Both the position numbers and the translations under genes were made by a program. Below are positions 8,884 to 17,045 of a stretch of 64,000 nucleotides of DNA, one piece after another; the first letter of the stretch is position 1, and each line of letters opens with the position of its first letter. Source of the stretch: Methanothrix thermoacetophila PT (GTDB taxonomy: Archaea; Halobacteriota; Methanosarcinia; Methanotrichales; Methanotrichaceae); the NCBI RefSeq assembly GCF_000014945.1, contig NC_008553.1:1364001-1428000 (forward strand), read 5' to 3'. Under the pieces are notes generated by a model. That model was not told where the DNA came from. It worked only from the letters and a program-made list of their open reading frames with translations, and did no database searches.

Positions 8884-9774
8884 GTGCTGATCAACAAGAT
8901 GCTCAATCTCGGAGAGGAGGACTGTGTCTTCCTTGCAGAGGAATCCCTGGAGGATCTCCTCTGGCTGCCGGTCACCAGAAATATCGTGGCTGAGGCGAGT
9001 GATTTCGATCGCGCTGTTGCTGTAAACGAGAGATCTCTTGCGCTGTACTCAGAGGCTCAAGACCTATGGATTCTCCTGACAGATCTGTACTCAGAGAGCA
9101 GGCCGGTGATGGATCTCATCAAACGCATGGATTGCGAGAGGGTCGATTTAAATGCGGACGCCCTCTTCCAGGCGATCGTGGAGTGCCTCTCGGTATCGCT
9201 GATGGAGGGCGTATTCTGCGATAACTGCGAGGAGAGCGGGGTTCCTCACTATCCTGAGGACAGGGTATCCGGACTTGAGCGCATGTTGAAAGTGCTGCTT
9301 GAGGACGCGCTGGATGATGGCTCCCGAGTGCTTGAGGTTGGATGCGGAAGCGGCATTGGAACGATGGTTCTCAGGTCGCTTGGGATGAATCCGTGGGCGA
9401 TGGACATAGACCGATGCGAGGTGTGCCAGGGTCTGAGGGCGGGCGCTCTGGATCCCAGGAGGACGTTCGTGCTTGATGCGAGACTCCTCCCAAGGTTCTT
9501 CAGCACGGAGAGCTTCGATGCTGTGATGGGATTCATGGTGGGATTGATAGACGACTCAAACTGGCATATCTGGAGGGACATAATAGTAAAATCGTCATCT
9601 CTCGCCAGAAACACCGTCCTGTACACGGTGTACTCAAAGAGGGAGGCTGAGAGGCTCGCAGATCTACTCGCGAATCTCGGCTGGGATGGCAGGATTATCG
9701 ACAACAGCAGCGCCACTGCTGTGTACGATCAGTGGGTGTACCTGGGATGCAAAGACATCTCTAAATCACAGTGA
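8884..9774 (+). CDS. SAM-dependent methyltransferase
   Basis: A 296-residue protein with a class I methyltransferase core. The SAM-binding motif I is LEVGCGSGIG near residues 155-164, followed by MDIDRCEV (motif II) and FDAVMGFMVGLID (motif IV region). The first 110 residues are helical and lack an obvious family signature, so the substrate is unknown. The start is weak: GTG 8884 has no good ribosome site, and ATG 8899 is an alternative. It is transcribed alone and converges on the broken antiporter gene. Confidence 0.75.
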   Translation: MLINKMLNLGEEDCVFLAEESLEDLLWLPVTRNIVAEASDFDRAVAVNERSLALYSEAQDLWILLTDLYSESRPVMDLIKRMDCERVDLNADALFQAIVECLSVSLMEGVFCDNCEESGVPHYPEDRVSGLERMLKVLLEDALDDGSRVLEVGCGSGIGTMVLRSLGMNPWAMDIDRCEVCQGLRAGALDPRRTFVLDARLLPRFFSTESFDAVMGFMVGLIDDSNWHIWRDIIVKSSSLARNTVLYTVYSKREAERLADLLANLGWDGRIIDNSSATAVYDQWVYLGCKDISKSQ

Positions 9775-9897
9775 CGGCGTTCTCAACATCCAGGATGGCT
9801 TCCTGCACGGCAGCTGCATGATCGTGTGTCTCTGCATTGAGACTCACGCCCGTGAACCCGCTGTCCTTTAGATGGCGTGGAGAGTCTCAGCACACAG

Positions 9898-10515
9898 TTA
9901 ATTCATCAGCATGCGCTCGATCTCACCCATCTTCTCAGGTGTGTCAATCAGTATCAAAACGTCGCCTTCCTGCAGCCTCAATCCCCCTGTAGACCTCAGA
10001 GTCTCATCGCCCCTGTTTATCGCGAGTACGTTCTCGATGCCGAGCTCATCGAGATTTCTGCCTGCAGCCTTCGAGCCCCCTGGCACTCTTATAGTGAAGA
10101 TCACCTTTCCCATGAGCTTCAGATTTGCGTCGCAATAGGCCTCCTCGGAGAGGCTGCGAAAGAGGCTGTAGTCTCCAGCGCGTACATCTTCCACAAACCT
10201 CTCGATGGTGTCTCTTGAGAGCTGGTACCTCTCGAGAACCCTCGCGAATATCTTGATAGATGTCTCGTACTCCTCAGGAACGACCTCGTCTGCACCGAGC
10301 ATGTGGAGGGTTTCAACCTCCTGAATATAGCGAGTCCTTGCTATTATATAAATATCTTCATTCAGACGTCTTGCCAGCTCTACGATCTGACGTGTGGCCA
10401 CAGGATCGGAGATGGCGATCACCAGGACCCTTGCATCCGTTATTCCGAGATGTCTCAGCACCTGCTCCTGTGTCGCATCCCCATAGTAGATGGGCTCTCC
10501 ATTTCCACCCTCTCT
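9898..10515 (-). pseudogene. KefB-type antiporter, C-terminal fragment (TrkA-N/TrkA-C)
   Basis: This is the 3' part of a cation:proton antiporter gene split by the insertion sequence at 10526-11394. It encodes most of a TrkA-N nucleotide-binding domain (IYYGDATQEQVLRHLGI onward) and a complete TrkA-C domain (from MGKVIFTIRVPGG). The frame is undamaged: joined at the duplicated target to the 11395-12756 fragment it would give 659 residues. As it stands the fragment lacks the transporter and the start of the NAD-binding fold. It might still be expressed as a small soluble regulator from ATG 10521, but nothing shows this. Confidence 0.85.
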
Positions 10516-10525
10516 CTTCACGATG
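10516..10525. repeat. Target-site duplication, left copy
   Basis: CTTCACGATG here is repeated exactly at 11395-11404, on the other side of the insertion sequence. A perfect 10-bp duplication implies a recent insertion. Confidence 0.9.
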
Positions 10526-11394
10526 GGGTGTGTCTATCATTCAAATTTATTTTATACTAAATCTTGATAGAATTCTCAATGCATAAGCCAGTACTCTCAG
10601 AAGCATCCTTGTAATAGTTGTCTCTTCGAGGAAACATGGTATTCTATCTCCAAACCAATTGGTCAAAGCACCAAAGAATCCTTCACAAACTGATCTGTGT
10701 TTGTATATTTCTCTATTAAAGATCCGATCTCTGATTCTGGATCCAAAACCACCGGCACTTATTTTTCTCGGTTTAATAACAGGCATGTAACCTTTATCTA
10801 CAACATCATTCAAAAATTTCCTGGAATCATATTCACCGTCACCAAATAAATAGCCTGATCCCTCAGGCACTGTTAGTTCCGATTTTATCCTCGTTTCCAC
10901 AGGGAATATCGTTTCATTTTTCCTGGTTATTGCTTGTATCTTTATGATATCCTTTTTTTATTTGCGAATTTAGTGGAATCAATGAAACTATCTGTATAAT
11001 CTATTGATTGTAACCTTTCAAGAACTTTATTTAATATCTCTTCAATATTTGAAGATAAATTCTTTTCCCAGAAATGCAAAACTGAATGATCAATTCTTAT
11101 TCCAAGCACTTCTTTAATCCTAACTTCTGCTGATCTTAAAGAATGCCCCTCAAACTCTTTTATCAAAAGTGCCTTAATTATGGTCTCCAAATCATAAACT
11201 TTTGGTTTTGGAGCATTTATTGATCGCAAATCTAACGATAACGAATCAAATACTTCTAATATTAACTTAATATCGTATAATCTTGTATCCCATCTCTTAA
11301 GCATGTTATTTGCTTGTTTTATGGTATATTAAAATTTATCTTAGCTTAACTTTGGAATACAGCATATTCTAATATTAGCATATTAGACACACCC
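10526..11394 (-). mobile_element. 869-bp insertion sequence with DDE transposase
   Basis: The element is bounded by perfect 11-bp terminal inverted repeats (GGGTGTGTCTA at 10526-10536, TAGACACACCC at 11384-11394) and a perfect 10-bp target duplication. It is clearly richer in A+T than its surroundings, which suggests acquisition from another genome. It carries one transposase in two overlapping frames on the minus strand. Family is probably within the IS4/IS5 DDE superfamily; the exact group cannot be fixed by eye. It interrupts a KefB-type antiporter gene. Confidence 0.9.
10547..11304 (-). CDS. DDE transposase in two frames (-1 shift at A7 run)
   Basis: The 5' frame (10942-11304) gives MLKRWDTRLYDIK... 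through the first catalytic region DSTKFAN, then stops. The 3' frame (10547 to about 10957) carries GDGEYDSRKFL and RSVCEGFFGAL, the likely second Asp and the Glu of the DDE triad. A -1 shift within the run of seven A (minus strand; 10953-10959) joins them into about 250 residues without another stop, reading KKDIIKIQAITRKNE across the join. This may be programmed frameshifting, common in insertion sequences, or a mutation. Confidence 0.75.
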
Positions 11395-12756
11395 CTTCAC
11401 GATGTCAGGATTTAAATCGACCACAACGTATGGTATACCCTTCGCCCTCGCGGCCATGGCGACGTTCCTTCCATTCACCCCAAAACCCACGATTATCAGG
11501 TGGTCTTTAAGTGCGTGCTGTTTCCCGATCCTCTCGAGCGCATCATATCTGGAGAGCTGTGAGATGCCAGCTGCCACCCTGTGTGAGATAGCTATCATAA
11601 ATGTCGTGGCAGCCATGGTCAGCACCGTCACATCCAGAAACAGCTGGTAGACCTCATGGGATAGAAGGCCAGCATCCAGTCCAACCTTGGAGAGTATGAA
11701 GGAGAACTCCCCCACCTGGCTCAGCGCCAGGCTTACCAGCACCACCAAGCGCGTGGGAAGGCCGATGAGAGATGTGGCCAGTCCGCATGCAATAGTTTTT
11801 ATTAATATAACACAGATAGAGAGAGCTATGATATAGGCTGTGTTCTTCATGAGCAAATCGAGATCGAGGAGCATGCCGATGGATACGAAGAAGAAGCTTG
11901 AGAATGCATCACGCAGCGGGCGGATGTTCCCGATAGCATGCAGACTGTAGGGGGACTCGGATATCACTAATCCAGCCAGAAATGCGCCCAGCCCGAGTGA
12001 GAGACCGACGAAGGAGCTGATCCACGCTATAGCAAAGCACATGCCCACCGTGAACAGAAGAAAAAGCTCGTGATCTCTCGTCTTCAACACCTGGTAGAGA
12101 ATCCGTGGCACAGCCCACTTCGCGCCTGCTATCACGACTGCTATGAGCAGCGCCGCTTTGATGATGATGAAAATTGGCGACTCTGCTGTGGCCACAGCTG
12201 CTCCGGGCAGCATGGGTATGAGCAGCATCATCGGGACCACTATGACATCCTGGAATATCAGTATGCCAAGTATGGTCCGCCCGTGAAGCGCGTCGAACTC
12301 TCCCCTCTGCTGGATTATCCTGAGAACTATGGCTGTGCTGCTGAGCGATACCATGAACCCGATGGCGATAGCCTCCCCAAAGGGTCTCCCCAGATTTACC
12401 AGAATGAAAACGACTGCAAGTGTGGTGAACAGTACCTGCAGAAAGCCTCCGACCAGAACGAACCTCTTTATCTGCAGCAAATCCTTAAGGGAGATCTCTA
12501 TGCCGACGGTGAAGAGAAGCAGTATAACGCCGATCTCCGCCAGGACTGCCACCTGATCGAGGGATCTGATCAAACCCAGACACTGTGGTCCTGCAATGAT
12601 TCCAGTTATGAGATACCCCAGAATCGCAGGCAACCTGATCCTGTGGAATAGAAAGAGCACAGCTGAGGATAGGACAAATATGATCACTACGTCTCCAAGT
12701 AGCTCTGTTTCCAAATGCAGCCACTCCTCATATGAGATCAGCTCTGTTTCATGCAC
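11395..12756 (-). pseudogene. KefB-type cation:proton antiporter, N-terminal fragment
   Basis: The 5' part of the interrupted gene: 454 codons up to the insertion point, with the frame then running into the element and stopping after four codons. About twelve hydrophobic segments form a CPA2/KefB sodium-proton or potassium-proton exchanger. The start of the TrkA-N domain follows (LIIVGFGVNGRNVAMAARA, a GxGxxG nucleotide site, then VVVDLNPDIV). Membrane part and most residues are intact, so a truncated exchanger without its regulatory domain could still be made. Upstream lies surE on the same strand, 34 bases away. Confidence 0.9.
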
Positions 12757-12790
12757 AGCCTGGAGATACCTGGGAACACACAGTGCCGTG

Positions 12791-13588
12791 CTAGATGACT
12801 TCCAGGAGGTCCATGATCTCCCCGAAATCGACCTTTGCCGTTGAGTCGATTGTGAGCGGGGTCACCGAGATCTTGCCCTCCTGATACACAGCCCTGACGT
12901 CTGTGCCTTCTCTCTCGCTGCATATCAGATCCCCTCCGATCCAGTAGTACGGACGCCCCCTTGGATCCCTGCGTTCCTCAACAGCCGTCTTGAATATCTT
13001 CCTCGCAAGCCTCGTGACGACTATCTCTGTATCCTCAGTGGCGTTCAGCGGCAGATTGATGTTCAGGATATCAACCCCCACAGGCATGCCCCTCTCCAGA
13101 ACCCTGCTCGCTACCCTGCGAAGAAGGTTCATGGCTGTATCGAACTTGTACTCCACAGAGTGGTTGTTATCGAACTTGTCACCCTGATCCGCAACCTGTA
13201 TCGACGCTGCGATCGCCGGTACACCGTAGCTGGCAGCCTCTATGGCAGCGCCGATGGTCCCGCTGGTCGTGACAGTGTCTGTGCTTATGTTCTCCCCCAC
13301 ATTTATGCCCGAGACAGCGAGATCGGGGAGCTCTCCATTCATCACAACAAAGATGCCGAGTATGACCGAGTCTGTCGGGGTGCCTGAGACCGCGTACGCC
13401 TTTTTCCCGTCGAGGTTCACCTCGGCCATCCTCAATGGCTCGAACACCGAGACAGACCTTCCAACGCCGCTCCTCTGGCCGGAGGGTGCGACAGCTATGA
13501 CCTCCCCGAGATCCTCGACGCTTCGGACCGCCGCCCGGAGCCCGGGGGCGTAAATCCCGTCGTCATTGGTGACAAGTATCCTGCGCAT
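12791..13588 (-). CDS. surE: 5'/3'-nucleotidase SurE
   Basis: A 265-residue SurE-family metal-dependent phosphatase acting on nucleoside monophosphates. The N-terminus MRRILVTNDDGIYAPGL contains the paired Asp metal ligands, and SGTPTDSV and SGINVGENIS carry the phosphate and metal-binding residues. It is cytoplasmic, with no signal peptide. It precedes the disrupted antiporter gene on the same strand with a 34-base gap, so the two may have shared a transcript. Confidence 0.93.
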   Translation of the reverse strand: MRRILVTNDDGIYAPGLRAAVRSVEDLGEVIAVAPSGQRSGVGRSVSVFEPLRMAEVNLDGKKAYAVSGTPTDSVILGIFVVMNGELPDLAVSGINVGENISTDTVTTSGTIGAAIEAASYGVPAIAASIQVADQGDKFDNNHSVEYKFDTAMNLLRRVASRVLERGMPVGVDILNINLPLNATEDTEIVVTRLARKIFKTAVEERRDPRGRPYYWIGGDLICSEREGTDVRAVYQEGKISVTPLTIDSTAKVDFGEIMDLLEVI

Positions 13589-13655
13589 CCTGCGATCCCT
13601 GCTCAGCTCTCATCCCGTCTCTGAGGCAGGAGTTATATGTGTTTTTGGGTTGCGA

Positions 13656-13771
13656 TGCTGTGTTGAATAATGTTTGGAAATCCAATCGCAGAGAGCTAAT
13701 TCATATAACATGAGACTTTAGTAAGAATCGATAGCTATTGGCCACAAGGCTTCGAATTATTCAACACAGCA
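13656..13771. mobile_element. 116-bp MITE with 16-bp inverted ends and 8-bp duplication
   Basis: TGCTGTGTTGAATAAT (13656-13671) and its exact reverse complement (13756-13771) bound a 116-bp, non-coding segment. The 8 bases GGTTGCGA stand directly before (13648-13655) and directly after (13772-13779). Perfect ends plus a perfect target duplication are diagnostic of a recent transposition by a transposase supplied from elsewhere. Confidence 0.88.
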
Positions 13772-14026
13772 GGTTGCGATACGAGAAACTCACTGGGGTT
13801 AATCAATACTCAGAGCGCGCCATCGACAAAATATACGCTCATTGCTTGATTGGAGCGTGTGTTCATACCATTGATATCAGCAGCTTGTGCCCATCTGGGT
13901 TCACATTGTGCCAGCGATCAGAGGTCACCAGGAGGTCAGTCAGCCCGTGATTCAAGCCATCGACCTGTCAAATCACTGTGAGCAAGATTTATAAGACCAT
14001 CAGATCTCGTTAGCCAGGGTGGTTGA

Positions 14027-15559
14027 TTGAGCATTCGCCTGAGCCGGCAGCGTACCAGATTGCATGGAGTTTCAAAAGAGACATGTGTGCATCTGCGTGA
14101 TGTGACTCTCGGTTTGTGTATAGCATTTACACTGCTGATGGCTCTCTCAATAACAGGCACTGCAGCCACAATACATGCTGGAAGCGATGTCCAGAGAAGC
14201 ATAGATGCGGCATCTCCAGGGGATACGATAATTGTCGGGCCTGGTGTTTACGGGAAGTTCACAGTGAACAAGCGTCTGAACCTCATAGGCGAGGGAGCTA
14301 CTGTCGTGGCGTCATCCTCAGATGCATGCATAAGCGTTGAGGCGGACATGGTGAACATCAGTGGATTCACAGTCAGAAACGGTCTTTACGGGATTCGATT
14401 GAGCAGGGTCAGTGGATGCAGCATAACAAACAACACTGTAACAGGATGCAAGCAGCCTGGGATCGTCCTTCTGACATCATCTGGAAACATAATCGCAAAC
14501 AACAACGCCAGTTACAATGGCGTCGTCGGGGAGGGCTGGTACGGGATATACCTCACAGACTCCTCCAACGATAATCTTATCGTGAACAACATTGCGAACA
14601 ACAACGGAGCGTACGGGATACACCTCTCAACATCATGCTTGAACAACACGATAAAGGGGAACATCCTCAACGGAAACATGTATGGAGTATACATGTTCAC
14701 AGGCTGCTCTAAGAACATCATAGAGGGGAACCTGATCTCCGGAAACAAGGCGAACGGGATCGATCTGCGGTTCAACTGTAACCGCAACACGATAAGAGAT
14801 AACATAATCACCGATAACCAGGTCGCGGGGATATCCCTCCTGGACTCAGGCGAGAACGAGATCCTCAGCAACGATATACGCTCCAACATCAGGTTCGGCA
14901 TACAGATACAGGGAAGGAGCGATGGCAACACTGTGGAGGGGAACAACATCTCCAAGAGCCCCACGGGGATATTCGTGGAGTCGAGCAGCAACATCTTCCA
15001 CTCCAACCGCCTAATCGATAATGTGGTACAGGTCGTGGACAGAGGGGAGAACGCATGGAACGCCCCCTACCCTGTTGGGGGGAACGCATGGAGCGATTAC
15101 TCAGGCGTTGATGAGCGCAGTGGGCCCGCTCAGGATGTGCCAGGGGCGGATGGTTTTGGCGATACTCCAAGAGAGATCAACAACCGCTCGAGGGATATGT
15201 ACCCGGTCATGGGATACGAGCTCAAGCCGATCAGGATAATAAATGTGAGCGTGCCGGAGGAGATTGAGGCTGGAGAAGAGCTGCTCATAAACACATGGAT
15301 CGAGTCTGTCAATGGTTTATCCCAGGTCTCAGCGCGAATCCCTGAGTCGAGGTCGTATGTGCGTCTCTACCAGGTCGGTGATCATTACGAGGGGTCTCTC
15401 ACCACCGCGCTTCTCGATCCCGGTGAGTACTCCGTTGTGATCACGGCGACAGACAGAAGAGGATATGAACTAGAAGAACTCATAGGGGAGTTCAGGGTCA
15501 CACCCAGGGCCGGACGCAGCTTTGAGGCTGCAATGGACCAGCTGAGAGGAAGATCATGA
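14027..15559 (+). CDS. Exported NosD-like parallel beta-helix protein
   Basis: A 510-residue exported protein starting at TTG 14027. A positively charged N-terminus and a hydrophobic segment (about residues 27-45) act as signal or anchor. Residues 60-370 are a right-handed beta-helix with repeated NxIxxNxI-type turns (for example GIYLTDSSNDNLIVNNIANN), the NosD/PbH1 pattern. The tail (about 400-490) resembles an Ig-like fold. Asn-rich sequons suggest glycosylation outside the cell. Its stop overlaps the next start by four bases (ATGA at 15556-15559), so the two are translationally coupled. Probable surface role; no enzymatic residues could be assigned. Confidence 0.75.
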   Translation: MSIRLSRQRTRLHGVSKETCVHLRDVTLGLCIAFTLLMALSITGTAATIHAGSDVQRSIDAASPGDTIIVGPGVYGKFTVNKRLNLIGEGATVVASSSDACISVEADMVNISGFTVRNGLYGIRLSRVSGCSITNNTVTGCKQPGIVLLTSSGNIIANNNASYNGVVGEGWYGIYLTDSSNDNLIVNNIANNNGAYGIHLSTSCLNNTIKGNILNGNMYGVYMFTGCSKNIIEGNLISGNKANGIDLRFNCNRNTIRDNIITDNQVAGISLLDSGENEILSNDIRSNIRFGIQIQGRSDGNTVEGNNISKSPTGIFVESSSNIFHSNRLIDNVVQVVDRGENAWNAPYPVGGNAWSDYSGVDERSGPAQDVPGADGFGDTPREINNRSRDMYPVMGYELKPIRIINVSVPEEIEAGEELLINTWIESVNGLSQVSARIPESRSYVRLYQVGDHYEGSLTTALLDPGEYSVVITATDRRGYELEELIGEFRVTPRAGRSFEAAMDQLRGRS

Positions 15560-17025
15560 CTCGCAAATTCATTATTGCAGTGGGAATGCTATTAATCATA
15601 TTTGCAATGTGCATGCAGTGGGCACTTGCTGAATGCCCGATGTGCAAGCCAGATTATGAAGAGTATCCACATGAGGGGTTTCTGAGAAGCCTAGGGCCTG
15701 AGGAGGAGAAGACATCAGCCCCGGTGATCTCTGCAAAGACAGAGAGGCTCAAGAACCCGCTCTTCAACAAGAGCCTCCAGACGTCTGCGACAGAGACGAA
15801 TAACGATAAAGCCTCAACCCAGACAACTGAAAGCGCGCCGGTGAGATCGAGCAGTATGCTCATTCCTGTAACAGAGGTCGCCCGCTCCGATTTGGTTCTG
15901 GATGTGAGCAACGGAGCGAGCGAGTACATCGACGGCGCGGTGCACATAAACTACATGGAGTTCTACAACGAGAACAAGGAGCTCAAATCGGTAGATGAGA
16001 TCGCAGCGCTCCTCGGGAACGCCGGGATCTCCCCCAGCGACAGGGTGGTGCTGACAGGTACTGATTACAACTGCCCGACATGTCTTGGTGGGCCGTTCGG
16101 GGCCACATTCGTGTACTGGCTGATGCTGTACATAGGGCATGACGAGAGCAAACTGAAGCTCCTGGATGGGGATACAGAGGACTGGAAGGCTGCAGGCCTG
16201 CCTGTGCAGAGCACCCCGTATGTGAGACCAGCCACAACCTACACCGTTCAAAGAATCAGATCAGAGCTGCTGGCGACAAATGATTATGTGAAGAACGCGG
16301 ATGTTCAGATCGTGGATTCCAGGACATTTGATGCGTTCGGCCAGGGATCGATACCTGGAGCTCTGAACATACCTTACGATAAGGTCACAGAGAACGGCAG
16401 GCTGAAGGATGAGGCGGAGCTGGAGAGCGTCTTCGCAGGCCTTACGAAGGACAAGCCTGTTGTGGTCTACGCGAACACCGAGTTCAAAGCATCCATGGTC
16501 TGGTTTGCGCTGAGGATGATGGGCTACGATGCCAGGATCTACACATGGAACGACTGGCTGAAGAACCTCCCAGCGGTAAGAATGAGGCTCAACAGCACCC
16601 TGACGAGGGCTGAGCCGAATCCAGCATCTCCCGGTCCTGTGAAGATCTATGCGGTCTTCGAGCTGCCAGAGGAGGGCGCAGAGAATATCAGCGAGACAGC
16701 AGATGAGAACCTGACCACTCTCAGCGTGATGGGCTGTGCGACATGCGAACCTATAACCGTCTGGTCAGGCTCCCTCACCAAGAGCAAGAACCCCGGACTG
16801 AGCCTGGGCAAAACTACACAGTACTTCACGTGCACCGCCAGGGTCATGGACGCCCAGGGCGGTGAGGTCGCGTCTGTTCCCATGGAGAGGGTTTCTGACG
16901 ATGAATACGTCGGAACATGGGATGCGACAAACGCATCTCCGGGCAGATACTCCGTCAGCTTTGTTGTGACTGTATACTCGCTCTCAAAGGAGTTCGAGGA
17001 TGCCCTCACGGTTGTGATCCAGTAG
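15556..17025 (+). CDS. Exported double-rhodanese protein lacking catalytic Cys
   Basis: A 489-residue secreted protein. A signal peptide (about 1-25, ending WALAECPMC) is followed by a linker, two rhodanese-like domains (about 110-220 and 235-345) and a C-terminal beta domain (about 360-489). In the second domain the active-site loop reads VVVYANTEFKAS, without the sulfur-carrying cysteine; the first has GTDYNCPTC instead of the normal loop. It is therefore probably a binding rather than a sulfurtransferase domain. It resembles the rhodanese lipoprotein at 32789-33793. It sits between the coupled beta-helix gene and the subtilase gene, 20 bases from the latter. Confidence 0.75.
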   Translation: MTRKFIIAVGMLLIIFAMCMQWALAECPMCKPDYEEYPHEGFLRSLGPEEEKTSAPVISAKTERLKNPLFNKSLQTSATETNNDKASTQTTESAPVRSSSMLIPVTEVARSDLVLDVSNGASEYIDGAVHINYMEFYNENKELKSVDEIAALLGNAGISPSDRVVLTGTDYNCPTCLGGPFGATFVYWLMLYIGHDESKLKLLDGDTEDWKAAGLPVQSTPYVRPATTYTVQRIRSELLATNDYVKNADVQIVDSRTFDAFGQGSIPGALNIPYDKVTENGRLKDEAELESVFAGLTKDKPVVVYANTEFKASMVWFALRMMGYDARIYTWNDWLKNLPAVRMRLNSTLTRAEPNPASPGPVKIYAVFELPEEGAENISETADENLTTLSVMGCATCEPITVWSGSLTKSKNPGLSLGKTTQYFTCTARVMDAQGGEVASVPMERVSDDEYVGTWDATNASPGRYSVSFVVTVYSLSKEFEDALTVVIQ

Positions 17026-17045
17026 GTGCATCAAGAGGTAGTGGG

